Shown here: positions 21,701 to 34,599 of the stretch, piece by piece
How positions within the stretch are numbered: position 1 is the first letter of the stretch
Layout of the letters: each line of letters opens with the position of its first letter
Assembly: GCA_958295665.1 (NCBI GenBank)
Contig: OY282558.1
Span: 311,398,092 to 311,462,091, forward strand
DNA length: 64,000 bases
Source: Tipula vernalis
Lineage: Eukaryota; Arthropoda; Insecta; Diptera; Tipulidae
Direction of reading: 5' to 3'
Position numbers and translations under genes: made by a program
The notes under the pieces: model-generated
What the model was told of the DNA's origin: nothing
Seen by the model: only the letters and a program-made list of their open reading frames with translations
Databases searched by the model: none

Positions 21701-22378
21701 CGATCGCAAATTATTGTTATTAAAATTTATTTTGACTTACTGAATAATCATAAAAAATAACCTTGCGGTATTACGTGTGTTTACATCAACATTTTACGGT
21801 GGACTACTTTACTCCCACCAACCGTTGGATTTATCGGAAAAAACTATAAGAGTCTCAAGTAAGTTGCTATTCATAATATTGATATAGGGTATTTTGATAA
21901 AATTTTTCCAGGATAATGCAACACACTTTTCGGATATAGCGCAATTTAGTCGCCAAAAAGCGTTGCAACTGGTAGATAGCGGAAAACGTAAACCTAAATT
22001 TAATGGAAGGAGTTTTCTGATTACAATGAACATAGTCGCAAATAGTGTGTCGAATTTCTCGACGTTTTTCATTTCTCGAGAAAAAATATTTTATACCTAT
22101 TTTATTGAGAAATTTTTAAGATTAAAATTTACAATTAAATTCGGGTTTGCCTTAAGTTTTATATTGGAAATTATGTAATGCGATCAACGATTATCATATT
22201 TGTTTGAATTAAAACCAAAGTTATTTTGTAAAAATAAAATATCGAATTATATTTCGTAATTCATTATTATAAAAATTCAATTTATAAATTAATTAGGTAC
22301 TAGGAACTTTATCACAAAACAAAATTAATAGAAAACAAAAATTAGAAAAATAATAGACTCATTTTGAAATATTTTTCT
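21701..22378. other. No clear gene; possible decayed THAP finger inside
   Basis: AT-rich, between two minus-strand transposase relics. The only coding-like stretch is 21890-22060. Confidence 0.35.
21890..22060 (-). pseudogene. Possible degenerate THAP-type zinc finger
   Basis: On the minus strand one frame reads TICDYVHCNQKTPSIKFRFTF. About 20 residues on it reads RKVCCIILEKF, reminiscent of the THAP pattern C..C...F.RFP...VCS.HFE. The neighbouring frame supplies LRFPLSTS at the right spot, implying a frameshift. The last C-x2-H pair is not intact and the spacer is short. If real it would be the DNA-binding N-terminus of the gene at 19620-21700, which lies just downstream. Weak evidence. Confidence 0.2.
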
Positions 22379-24067
22379 TCATAAAACTCTTTCAATCGAT
22401 TCGTTTTTTTTTGTGGCAAAATCATAAGCAATTGAGAAATTTCGCTCGTTTTGTGTAGATGTAGGTTTTATGGTAGATAAAGTATCAAATAATTGGCGTA
22501 AATTGTCAGTTTTCTTGCCTGTGTTTTAAAGAATCGCAAATTCTTTGCTCAATGCATGAAATTTATTTTTTCCTATTTCAATATCATAAGCTTTGAATTC
22601 TGCGATGGATAGCTGCAGTTGCTCCTGTAATGATAATTCTTCTGTATGTGGTTGAATTTCCAAATCAATTGGTTGTACATCAGAATCATCGTTATCGATT
22701 GAGTTATTAGGCCCAAACATTCGAGATGAAAGAGTTCTTGCAAGTTTAATCATTTCTGTTTTCGACACTAGACTGAAAAATTGATTCTTTTCGTTTCTTA
22801 AGGATCGTGGGTTATTAAGGGATTTTAAAAGCGAAACCAATGGTTTATCTCTTCGTTGCAATAATTTTATCTTAATTGTGTCAAGAAGCTCACAACTTAG
22901 TAAGGAGTTAATTGTTTCGAGGCTATTAAATATAAATTTTAGGGCCCCTTCAGCAGTTAACATCGTCGAATCTTCTCAACTTAAATTCTCCACTGTGATG
23001 CGTATCGGCTTTAATGCCTTTTGGAGTACTTCAGCAAGCCTTTATGATCGTGCAATGCCTTTTTAATAGGTGATTTAAGTCTTTAAAGGCACTCTATCAT
23101 ACTTTCTAAGGTATACCTGGTTTTACAATTCTGAATTAGCTGTAGATTTTTCCCCTCAATTAGCTCGACATATTTTTGCAAAATGTCGTTTTTATAATTA
23201 GAGATCACATAAGTTCTCTTCAACGGATTCTAAGCTGGTATCAAGAGTTTCTTCTAGATCTACATCTGTGTCATCATCTAACACCGGTTGATTATCACTC
23301 TGCATACTCGAGTGATTATAGCATAACTGCTGTTGTGCCGGGCACAATTTTCCAAAACTCTGCATGACACCTGCTCCGTCGCTCATGATAGCAACAATAT
23401 CTCATTGCATAGATAAATTAAAAATAATAATTTTATCATTGACCAATTCTAACGCTTTATCGGCTGGGCAGCTTCTATTTATGGTTATTAAACCAAAGTT
23501 ATCCGAATCGGTGGCATTGTAATACAAATATACATCCATGTATCGCTTGTTGTTGATACTCGTCCACTCATCGATAGATACACTAAACTTTTTTCCTGAT
23601 GACTTGAAAGCATTAATTTAATTTATAATTTCATGCACTTTCTCATCGTGAAATCTAATAAACAGTTGTTTTATCTGTGTAGGGCACCGTGGAAAATTAA
23701 AACCTTTAGCACACACAGCTTCTCTAATTATGCGACTCTTTCTAACTTGAGGGAAACTAAATCCATCAATAGCAATCATTTCTGCAATATATTCCTGCAT
23801 ACTAGGCCGTTTCATAAATTTCTACATTTTTGGTATAGCAACGACGTATTTTATTCGCTTCATGTTTCTAGAATCACTCCTGCTAATACCAACACTTGTG
23901 CTCGGTTGGAAAATACAATCTTCTCTTTTTAAATGATGCATAACTTCAAGATGTCTATGAAGACCGGTGATTGCTGATCTCTTACATAAAAGTATTTTTG
24001 GGTACATGTACAATTCCCATTTGATTTTTTTTAAATAATGCCAACAATCTTGATATGTTTTACTCAT
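22379..24067 (-). pseudogene. hAT transposase with BED finger, near full length, broken
   Basis: Cut-and-paste transposase read from 24067 down to a TGA at 22379-22381. N-terminal BED finger: W.YL.K.KWELY then HLEVMHHLK, with the first Cys pair partly lost. Then EYIAEMIAIDGFSF, FHDEKVHEIIN, KKFSVSIDEWTS (first Asp region), SCPADKALELVN, DIVAIMSDGAGVM at 23366-23400 (second Asp) and QQLCYNH. A short acidic insert replaces the expected segment after CYNH. Then TAEGALKFIFNSLETI, LVSLLKSLNNP and the C-terminal dimerisation domain TDNLRQLFDTLSTIKPTS...ERNFSIAYDF (22400-22525). Stops near 23610, 23405 and 23065 and frameshifts near 22990 and 22528 kill it. Terminal inverted repeats were not found. 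Confidence 0.85.
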
Positions 24068-24327
24068 TTTGATGAACTAATCCAATTTAGAATAAAAACA
24101 GTTAAATATATTTCGTATTTCTAATTCAACAGTCCAATATCTAAAGTAATCTCTAAAATATTATGCAATATAACTTACCATTTTTATAGAACTATTTAAA
24201 TTTGTACACTGGAACTGAACACTACGTTTTGCTTATTTGTTCTATCTATACTATTAATTTTACAGCAATGATAAACCAAAAAAAAAAAAATAATAATACT
24301 GCTGCAATTCCTTCGAAAATCGAACTA

Positions 24328-25085
24328 CTTGCTTAAATGATATTAATGCAGGTGTCCCGCTAGGCAGCGTTCTAGGACCGATATTATAGTTGTTGTACAC
24401 AGAACACAGCTGATATACCTGTAACAAACAAATTAATAATATCAACATTTGCCGATGACACAGCCATCCTGGTGTCTCACACTAATCCTGAAATTGCCTT
24501 AAAGAAATTACAGAATCATTTAAACAAGGTATGTACTAGCTAAAGCCATGGCGAATAAAATTGAACGAAAACAAATTAACTCACGTCACATTCACGCTAA
24601 ACAATCGCACCTACCCACCAGTGAAATTAAACGATAAAAATATGGTTCAACAAACGAAGGTAAAATATTTAGGTTTGCAAGCGCAATCAAATAAAAATTA
24701 CATTTTCCAAAATGTATTGGCTGATGGGAAGAAAGTCTTAGTTGTCATTAGCCAATAAAGTAGTATTCAGTTATGGGGATCCACCAGCGCTTCAAACAAA
24801 GTACTCCTGCAACGAACCCAAGTGAAAATACTTCGCAATATTATCAATGCTCCTTGGTACATTCGAAATAGTAATATACATTTAAAACCGTTAAAGAAAC
24901 AATTAAAGAATTCAGTTCGAAATATTACTCAAAACTAGAAGCACATCTCCACATTATCTGCAATTTGTTTCCTTGTCTTACTGGCGCTATATTTCCACGC
25001 TCTTTAAATTTAGAATGGAAAAAAGACTAGAAGTTTTATTTAAAAGAGCTTTACGTTTTTACCATAATTACCAAGAAAGAAAATA
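24328..25085 (+). pseudogene. 5'-truncated Jockey-clade LINE, reverse transcriptase tail
   Basis: Starts within the RT: AGVPLGSVLGPIL, then after a frameshift LIISTFADDTAILVSHTNP with the catalytic FADD at 24448-24459. ALKKLQNHLNKV, LNENKLTHVTFTL, TKVKYLGLQ follow, and at 24765-24900 LWGSTSASNK...ILRNIINAPWYIRNS. Multiple stops and shifts. The 5' truncation is typical of LINE insertion. No poly(A) tail or target duplication is obvious at about 25085. Confidence 0.85.
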
Positions 25086-28000
25086 GACAGAACAAGTTTT
25101 GGTCATACGAGTAGTTTTGAATAGTATCTAGCAAAATTAGTTGATTAGTTGACTAAGTTGCCACATCCAATGATATAAATAATAAAATATTATTACTTTG
25201 TTATTTGTAAAAGAGTCTAATTCTAAGCCGTTTTGGATAATCTTCGGCTTAGGACAGCCTCCATCCTCTATAAGTGTAAGGTATACAACGACTTGAAATA
25301 ACCTTAACTTGCTCATAATTAATAAAACTTGATGTTTAACAAATGTCCTTGTTGTAAGGATGTCATTACTGGCAATATTTAAGAATTTGAACAAACTTTG
25401 TAAGTTGTGTACATATTTTATAAAATAAAAAATTATACAAAATTATTTTTCACAATAGACTTTTTCTGTTGCTTGAACTTTCCTTAATTCTATTCTTGTT
25501 TCGAAATGAAACCATTTGTCTGTAATTGAATCAAATACTCAATGAAAATGTCACTTTCACTATGTTTCGTAGTAAATAACTTCTAGTAATTTTGATTTAA
25601 AAACAATTTGTTCTAGGTTTAGTTGTATTGAAAATTAATTTAAAGTAAAATTTTGAAAATTAAAAAATGAGGAACAAAACAAAAAATTTTGATTTCAAAC
25701 CCGTACATTTTTTCGCGTTTTTCATTAAACAGTTTTTCGTTTGTTGATCCGCCTCAACAGATCTTCAGGTTGCCTCGAATAAAGGAATCTACAAATCTAT
25801 TTTCTCGCTTAGATTTTCAATTCAATTAAAATAAATAAATATGATAAGTTCTTACAAGTTTCCCAAAAGCTAAACCCAACCCAAAAATCTAGACTGCGCA
25901 AAATTTTTTTTTCGCCCCCCAAAAATCAATATGCAAACCAAAGAAATGTTTATTATTTAAACAAATATCATACACTGAGCCACAGCAGGCACGTGTGTTG
26001 TATTCTTCATTTGTATTTTAAAATTTTGTTCATTTGGTTTGTGGTTCTGGTAATACCTACACACATTTTCTGAGCATAAACAGAATGAAGCGTAAATTAT
26101 GTATATTTCACAAAAATAAAAATAAAAAATTATGAAAGACAATTTATGATTGCAGATTTTTTTGTTTATATACTCGTACGCTCAATTGTGGGGTTAAATA
26201 TTTTGTTCCTCTCTCCAGACTAAAATAAAAATATTTGTCTTTATATGTTTCATGTTTGTACATAATAACAACAACAAAAATAAAATCAAATATAATGTAT
26301 GTGTGTTTGAACAAAATAAAAAAAAACTGTCAATTTAAATTAATTAAAAAGTTTAAAAAATAATTGCCTTAGAATATAATTAGTAAATTGTTGAGGCTTT
26401 TTATTTTAAGACGTGTCGGATTTAGACAGAAAAGGACAGTTTTCGTTTGACAGGCATATGTATACGGATGTAATATGTCTTATTTTAACTCTTTCCTGTT
26501 TTTGGATGAAGAATTTTGATGAACATCAATTTAGATTTTTTCTGTTACATTCATACTATATAATCAAATTCTACAAAGATTTCTATACATATGTATGTAT
26601 ATTTTGTATATAACAAGATGGGTTCCCTTTGCATGACGATAAACCATAATTTGATTTTTTTTTTTGTATAAAAGATACAAATTTTGTGAAATGAAAATAG
26701 TTTTGTGGTTGAACATTTTTCTTCACTTTTATAAGAGAAAATGTTTTGAGGAAAATGAGGAATAGAAAGAAGCGAATTTATTAGATCAAAAAAATATTTT
26801 TTAGGTTCAATTTGAAAATAACCATACTCATCTATAATGAAACATTTTCTTTAAATCGAATGAATAATCAACCATAATTCAATATTGTACTCTTTACAAT
26901 TACATTAATCTAAAATATACGTAAAATGTGGAAGCCCGAAAAAACCGGTGAAATTTCGAAATTTTCTGAGAGACATACTTAATCAATAATAAGTTTTACA
27001 ATCCATTTTTCATCTAATGCATAATCGAAATATTAACATAATTTACTAAAAATGTTTAAAAATTGACAATTACCAATTTTTGTTTACTTTAATTTGAATT
27101 TATTAATTAATTCGTGTAATTTCTAATATGCAACCGGAAACTTTATTTGTTTTACGGATAACACTGCAGTAGTATTTGATTGATTTGGATCTACAGCCAT
27201 ACAGTATTTAGTTTAATCCCTATAATAATGATTAATTATTTAATAGTAAACTAAAAAAGAGAAACCTTTAAAAATTGTTTAAACTAAATTAATTAATGTA
27301 CATTAATGAGCAAAACACAATATATTACATATTACAAAAATTTACATTTTATGAAATCGCATATGGAGACATTCCCAATTCTAAGCTAAAAATTCTAAAA
27401 GAATGATTAAAAGTTTAAAATTATTAAGCTACGATTTAAATCCACAGCGCTTATTTCATTAGTTACCGTAATAGATAGACACATTCATATAACCAATATT
27501 TTTTATTTTTATTTATTTGAAGAGTGTAAGAGGATTTAATTAAGTTCCGAACTGATGAGCCTGTGATTATAAAAAAAAATCAATCAGGCCATGGCGACTG
27601 AACTGATTGTACCACAATGTACCTTCTATATATACAGAACGTATACTATCGAACCTATACTACACGAAATTGCCCAACTGTCTAAAGTCTTTTACACAGT
27701 TGGTCAAATTCGTGTGAAAACCTATTTTGTACATTTATTAAGTAAAAAATGTAAAAACTACGTAGCGAACTAATACATTTTAAAAATACCAAACAATAAG
27801 AAATAATTAATCGAAAATTTAAGTCACAAAATTAATTAAAATTATGAACATAAAAAATTTATTAAAGCCTAGCAACAAAAAAAATTTATTGTAGAAAACT
27901 AAAGGCTAAAATTTAAATATATTTAAATAAATGGAATGGATAAATGTTTTTAAATATTGTTGCTTTTGAGCTTCGTGGAAATTATAAAGAATTTTAAATT

Positions 28001-28168
28001 ATGTATAAAAATAAAAATGGAGGTGTGGCCAACAGACGACTATCTTTTACGAATAGCGAATTTTGAGAATTTTTTATTTTTATTTTATTTTATTTTTTTG
28101 GAAACATTTTGTATTAAGTACATTATACTTTTTTAAATTTCTACAAAAAAAATTTCTGAACCAAGAGA
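25086..28168. other. AT-rich 3-kb stretch without recognised genes
   Basis: Open frames at 25137 (-), 25957 (-), 26413 (+) and 27591 (+) are 60-85 codons and carry no family motif. 26.1-26.7 kb has TATGTATGTATATT and long T runs typical of fly introns or UTRs. No transposon recognised. Confidence 0.4.
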
Positions 28169-29090
28169 GTGGCCACTTCCGGTAAGCCGATTTTCAGTCG
28201 AATTCACTGGGACCTCCCAATTTATACACCAACCTTTCCGAGAATATGGCTCCGATATGTGGACAACATCTTCGCAATAGTAAACAGAAAAAAAGTAAAA
28301 TCAACACTCGAAATGATCAACACCGTACATCCGTCAATTAAATTTACAGTAGAAAAGGAAGAGGAGAATAAGCTAAACTTTCTTGAAATAACTATTACCA
28401 AGAGCGAGCAACATCTAAACTTCAACATTTATCAGAAACCAACGCATCCTTCGAGAAACATCACATCAGACTCATTCCACCATATTCAATATAAAAAGGC
28501 AACATTCAACAGCATGGTAAACAGGCTTGATATTCATCCTAATGAACACTGAAAACTATAGAAAAGAATTACACACAATATACGAAATAGCCAGCTTAAA
28601 CGGATTGATCAAAAATTTTGTAAATAAAGTAGTACGCCGCACAAAACAAAGGAAATATTAAGCCACAACTTTAAAACTTTGGTGAATATCTTCAAAAAAC
28701 ACAACATCTCCATAGTAACCAGAAGCGATCTGAAAGTGAATAACTCCGTAGAAAAATATAAAAATAAAATTAAAGAACATCAAAGCTCAAGTATATATCA
28801 AATACAATGCGAAAATTGTGACAACGTGTACATCGGTCAAACAAAAAGAAACTTTGCAACCAGATTTTCCACCATTTGTGAGCCCCAGAAAGAAAAACAT
28901 CAATGAATCAGCAATAGCAGAACATGTGTAACAAACAACCATAGATTTGGAATTTCCAGTTTAAAATTAATAAAAAGGGTAATACATCACAAAAAATTAG
29001 ACGCAGCAGAATATACATTCGCTTATGAAAACAAGAGATAAGACAATAAACAGAGATGGCGGACCGGTTCAAAACAAAATCCTAATTAGT
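28169..29090 (+). pseudogene. Penelope-like retroelement, 5'-truncated (RT end plus GIY-YIG endonuclease)
   Basis: Penelope-like elements encode a telomerase-related RT fused to a GIY-YIG nuclease that nicks the target. Here: FPRIWLRYVDNIFAIV at 28231-28281, where the usual RYVDD has become RYVDN, so one catalytic Asp is lost. Then HPSIKFTVEKEEENKLNFLEI, FNIYQKPTHPS, SDSFHHIQYKKATFNSMVNRL, then after stops SIVTRSDLKVNN. The endonuclease follows: SIYQIQCENCDNVYIGQTKR (about 28790-28849), with the Tyr pairs of GIY-YIG as IYQ and YIG, and RFSTI for R..EH. The tail (HHKKLDAAEYTFAYE) lies near 28985-29030. The stop after NEH (28552) and shifts near 28560-28680 and 28905 show it is dead. The start is truncated inside the RT, as usual for these elements. 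Confidence 0.9.
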
Positions 29091-29814
29091 TTAGTCAAAA
29101 TATAGATTAACACCCCGTTTTTTATGATTTTTTAACTTACCCCCACAGAATGTGGTAGTACTTTAAGAAAACCCCTCTCCCTTTTTGACCAAATTCTACC
29201 TGTAAAACCATTTAAATTCAAGCACAATTCAAAAGAATAGTTAGTACAAATTTAACTAGTAGCTTTCGAAATCTGGATCTACATAAATAAAAATAAAGTT
29301 TGAAATATAAAAATGTTTTTTATTATTCTACATAATTTAAATAAATGTTTTTGCCTTTAGTTTTTTTCATTTAATTTTTTTTTACTTATCGTTATTATAT
29401 TGCAATCCAACTATTTGATATTATTAACAATTTTAACAAATCGACAACATCTAGCAATATTTTTGATAAATCTTCAAGCAATTTAAATGTGTACACCTTT
29501 TAGGATAGCAAAATAGAGAATTTTTTTCAGGTGTGTGATATTAAAAGAAGAGAAAAATTATTTCAATTTGACCAGAATGCTGTTGTTATGAAATTTTTTT
29601 TAACCGACATTCATTATTGAAATTCAAACATTTATGAAAGTATTTTAGAAATCATAATTAAGAATTTGTAACGTTTTCATTTAAAAATTTGTCTTAGGAA
29701 AAAAAGATATTTCCCATATGTTTGTGTGTTTTACTAAGAAAAGTTTGGTTTTTTCCTAGTTTCCTAGTTTCCCTTATAAAAGCTTCGTTTTTTAGACTAT
29801 GGCTTTGTATAGTC
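29091..29814. other. No gene; 3' tail of the Penelope-like element then AT-rich
   Basis: No frame of note. A duplicated TTTCCTAG string lies near 29753-29770, next to the mariner relic. Confidence 0.4.
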
Positions 29815-30420
29815 AAGGTTGATTTGCAAAGTATTGTCCATCGTTAACTACTACTTTTTCCCATCTATCAGGCAGCATACGAATTTTGCGTCGAAAAAAT
29901 TTGTTGTCTTTTTAGTAAAAACGGGCTGAAAGATCAGTTCGTCAAGTCTTTTGGCATGTTTTGGGAATTTAATCTTCAATGCTCGGCTTAATTGCTTTAA
30001 TTATTGTTGATAACGTTCTCCAGTGATGGTTTTGTTAAGCTGGAGTAGCTCATATTAGATAACTCCGACCTGATCCCACCAGATGCACAGCATTAGCTTC
30101 TTGCCATGAGTATTATATATAGGTTTGGCCATTGAAATTAATGCATCACCGGGCGTACCCACGATTTTAATGGATCTACTTTTCATCCCCGTCACGATTC
30201 GATGTATAAAACGTTTCCGATTTTGTCCTTGAAGCAGTTGTTCGCACGTGAAAAAAACGGCGTTCGACGTTTCTTGGCTTGAGTTCACACGGAATCCAAT
30301 CTCTTCATTTTTGCACCATACCCATGTCCTTAGACAGGTTTGAATCGCTTGTTAAGTCACTCCCAAAGCTTCACCGAGTTTTTCGAAAATAAAGCAGAAA
30401 TTTAAGTTGCCTAAAACTTG
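29815..30420 (-). pseudogene. mariner transposase, internally deleted
   Basis: Minus strand. N-terminal part: KLGEALGVT (about 30360-30390) and CLRTWVW. Then SSQETSNAVFFTCEQLLQGQ and NRKRFIHRIVTG, where the catalytic GDEKW can be seen only in the next frame. KSWV, then AKPIYNTHGKKLMLCIWWDQ and GVI complete this stretch. After a stop and a large internal deletion the C-terminus reads RRKIRMLPDRWEKVV..DGQYF (29825-29900). The central HDNARPH and the third Asp are gone. About 600 bp remain of a transposase that normally needs about 1 kb. No TIRs recognised. Confidence 0.88.
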
Positions 30421-33400
30421 GTGGTTATAACAGAATACGACACATAAAGGATAAAGAACGAGACGAGAATACCAAACTTTAGGTAAGGAAGAATAATATA
30501 AAGCTCTTTTTACCGATTGATTATGGTTCGCTGAAAAGGTTGATAGTAAAACTATTTGGATTTTCTGTTACAATAATTCTTTAGAATGCATTGCAGTGCA
30601 TTCAATGCATTCATAGACCAACCGCCCCCGTAACAGGTTATGCAAACAAGCAAATCCAATGATATGGAGTAAAAAAAACGTAGATAACTCCACATATAAT
30701 TTGAGTGATTTCCAAAACACAATTTGAACAAAAATTAGAAATATCAGCAGATCTCTTCTTCCCAGATTTATATTTGATTTGGCACCGAAAGGGTATAATA
30801 CCGTGAATCGCGAAAGTACAGCAAATAAATTTGATAAGGGAGGGTGTTCTTAAAATGTCAAGTTTTGATATTTTACATTTCATAAACACATAATGTAAAA
30901 AATGCCTTATGTAAATTACACACTTTTTACGTGTAAAAGCTGTGCAAATTACAGATTGTAAAATTACTCGCCCAACTATGATTATATTAGCGAAATATAC
31001 TAAAAGAGCGAAGTTCCCTTAAGTTCATTTAACACTATGTGATGTATTGCAATATTTGGCGGAATGGACATCGCAGAGTGCAGACGTCAAAAAATTAGGT
31101 TTTATGAGAATTCTCGTAAAACCTAATTTTTTGACGTTTATACAGACAACGTTTGATGTTTAAATCAGTCCAGTCACCGTGGCCTGATGAGATGGTTGAT
31201 TATATCGTAATCATAGGCTTATCAGTTGGAAACTGTATTAAATTCTCTTACATTTTTTTCAGAAAAATTAAATTAAAAAATTAAAATGATTAAAAATTGT
31301 ACATAAAAATATTTTTTAAAGATAGAACTCAATTCAATCATACCTAAGTAGCAATAAGAGTGGCAACATCTGGACGAATATATCGTACCTCAGCTCCTTA
31401 TCATTAAAAGAAGCTCTGCAAATTCCTACTTCTTCAGTACGATTCCATAATTAAACCAGTTTCTAAACGAACTCTATTTTCGAGAGAGGAACATTTTCAT
31501 GGAATGTACCTATTTCTTGGTCATAATGTCGATGAGAATTTTTTTTTTTATAAACTTGCAACTCTCCTGCTTGCGAATTTTATAGTAAGTATTGCAGGCA
31601 ATTGACATTGTGCTATAAACGAATAATGTAAACATATCTTTGAATTTTGTTGGTTTATTATTGAACCTAAAACAAACCATTTGAATGTTTTGTTTTCGAT
31701 GAATATGACCTACAAATATAGGTAGCTTCATAATCACCCTGCAATTCAACGTTACATTGACTTTGTAATAATGAGTTGCGGTCACTCCAATTACTAATCT
31801 TCTGCAAGGCTCCGTTTATAGACACCTAAAATTAAATTTGTAATAAAATGGAACTTGTAATATTTGTATGGTGTTTTCGGGTTTCGCCAAATAACTGGAA
31901 TTAAGCTCGGAAAACACAAAAATCTTTCACGTATTATTTTATTTTCTCTGTTGAGACTGGGTCCGAAACTTTATTTATTGAAAAGTATTCCCCTAAATTT
32001 ATGCATTTTACTTTTCCCTCTAAAAACGAAGTTATAAGGGTAACATTGTAATTGCAATATTGTAACCGAACTTTTCTCAGGGCGCGAGACTATATATAAA
32101 AATAAATGGTAAGAGGATCATAATCACGAGGAACTTCATGAATAAATTAACTAAAAGAATTCTGCAATTTATTTATGCATAATAAATCAACTGTTAACAA
32201 ATCCAGGTGGTCAAGTACACCGTCAAATAGTATAGTGAAAGTCATATGAGATCTTTAAAAGAATTATTTTGCGAAATCATCGGTTAATGTTATACTTTAC
32301 TTAATTTACCAAATAGTTGATATCGTAAAAACCGTTTTCTGGCCATAAGGTAACGATTTAATTGTTCTTTTTACAACAAATACAAATATATTTGCAAGTG
32401 ATTAATAAATAAGGATTTACATTTCAGGATTGAAGGATTCTTGATAAATATTTAAATAACGACATCAATTTTATTTATATTTGGTAAAGTAAGGCCTTAA
32501 GTACTAAGCTAATTTAGGTAGCCTAGACATCACAATACAAAAATTCTTATAATCTAAATTGCAGAATAAAAGTAAAGCTAATCGAGCATAAAATGTGCAA
32601 ATTTGCTAAATTGTCAAAAAAATTATGTAATTTAATTATAATTTTACATGTAGTAATTAATTTATTCGGAAAAGTATTTATTTGCACCCGTTTAATTAAA
32701 TTTATCGTACATAATAAATTTCTTGTAGCATTTTTTATTTTTGAATGCCTCTAATTTCTAAAAATTATAAAATTTTGGTTAAGTTAATTTTGAAATAATT
32801 TCTCACCGTTTAAATTCAAAATATCAGCAAGTATTAAGGTATGAATACCTTCGTTAGCTTCTCTAATTTAGTATCAGCGTTTTAAATCATGTTTGGCACA
32901 CAAAACTCGGACAAAACGCCAACAAAATAAAAAATACATATGGGGCCAGATTAACCTCATCACCTGGTTACCCATCTAGTTGCATTCGGAGGCTAGAAAC
33001 TATCGCAGATTATGTAACTAATATTTTGTTGATCTTGGTTTAAGGTGAACAAGTAATTTTTTATTCAGCTTTCAATTGCTATGCGGCACTCATCTCAATA
33101 ATTTCGTACTGATAACACTTACATTTTCGTGATTCATTTCAATATTCGGGATGTTGAATTACGAATTTTGTAAAACCAAATCAGCGGATTATGGCTGGTT
33201 ATATTTTACATTTTTGAACATAAACGTACGAACGGAAATGAGTAACGCTTGTTTCTACAGTTAAATAATTACTTTCATGTTGTCACTTGCATGTTTATAG
33301 ATTATGAACTTCTTAGAGATGTCAGGTTATTGTAAAATAGTTGGTTTTAATAAATTTGCTCGCTGTTTCTTAAATGGTTGCTGTCAAAGGGTTATAGTTT

Positions 33401-33675
33401 TTTGTAAAATTGCGGATACATTCTCAGTGATATAGTATCAAATCCAAGGAAATATTTAATTGATTTGGTATTTTTCGGTTCAAGATAATTTTGGGCCGCG
33501 TTGACTTTCAGAGGCACTTTTCAGATATTGATTGTGGTTTTAATTGTGCACATCACGTGTCGTAAATATATTTATAATAATTAATACTTTTCCTATTACA
33601 ACGAAGTCATATTTTAAATATTGTAATCGAAAAAAAAATTGTTCCAGATTTTCACATTTCTCGAAGAACTATGTT
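30421..33675. other. AT-rich, no gene; one palindrome inside
   Basis: No recognisable coding motif over 3.2 kb; minus frames at 30638 and 31510 show no family signature. The only structured item is the palindrome at 31084-31138. Confidence 0.4.
31084..31138. repeat. Near-perfect 55-bp palindrome
   Basis: ACGTCAAAAAATTAGGTTTTA is followed by TGAGAATTCTCG and then the exact reverse complement of the first arm. The centre is GAATTC. The size and arm length would fit the remains of a tiny foldback element or an extruding cruciform. No protein or RNA gene nearby. Confidence 0.95.
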
Positions 33676-33850
33676 GCAGGGGCCTAACTATGCAATTCGA
33701 CGACTATTTTCGACTGTATCGTCTGTATTGAAAGGTACAGGAAGGAAAAAGAAAGGAAAATTTAATGTTTTCCTTTCTCTTCTTGTACCTTCTTATACAA
33801 AACGATAGCCGTCGAAAATATTCGTCGAATTGCATAGTTAGGGCCCAGGA
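33676..33850. mobile_element. Foldback MITE of about 170 bp
   Basis: The ends are GGGGCCTAACTATGCAATTC at 33679 and its inverted partner GAATTGCATAGTTAGGGCCC ending near 33846. The arms continue inwards through TCGACGA.TATTTTCGAC and GTACAGGAAGGAAAA / TTTTCCTTTC..CTTGTACC, so almost the whole unit is one hairpin. It has no coding capacity. The GGGCC-type start recalls Harbinger-type MITEs, but no target duplication is clear. Confidence 0.8.
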
Positions 33851-34599
33851 CTCCAAAACATCGACAGTCATACATTTTTGTCATTTTTGGTTTGCACACA
33901 CCACATTGAACTATTTTCCAAGGTATTATCAGACTTTCCGGAGAAATATTTTTCTACACCTCCCAAATTCCAACAATTACGTCCATAGGAGTCTTTGAAT
34001 AGAATTAAAATTTCTAAATTTACCTAAAATACTTCAGGTAGTGAGCTTTTAAGTATAAATCCTTTCTCTTAAATTCAAACAAATTATAAATTACTAAGAT
34101 TTGATGGATTAACGCATACCAACTAATTAAATTACCGCTGGTTGGGTTTAATTAAGATTACCACTGGTAGTAACCAGTGATCAAAACAAACATTCTGATG
34201 TTCAAATGGAAAGTTTAAATTCACTGCTGAATGTCTTTTATAGTGACACTGTAAATGTATCTGCTTTGAAGATGCAGTTTGCATGCTGCTCCAGGATTCC
34301 CTTACTATAAATGTATGTAGCTGTGGTTTCAAAAGTCCCATCGTTTTCATGCTCGTAAATAACCTTGTTATAAAGATCAATGCGTTGTACTGGTGAAATT
34401 AGATCAAAATAGTGGTGATTATGGAAGCTGATTTTGTGCTTGCTTTGGTTACTCGCCCTGTGATAGTGTGTGTGTTTCCTTCTGGTTTGAAACATCTGTG
34501 AGCATACCGTATTGGTCTGTCGCTTGTTGCTCGTCTGCAGGTAGAAGGCATATTTTTTTAATTGCTCTTTTAAATAGGGCATTTTCCGGGTCACGTGTT
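33851..34599. other. No recognised gene; open minus-strand frame 34238-34594
   Basis: Lies downstream of the BEL/Pao integrase on the minus strand, where the 3' LTR would be expected. The 118-codon frame has no motif I recognise and may be chance. Confidence 0.35.
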
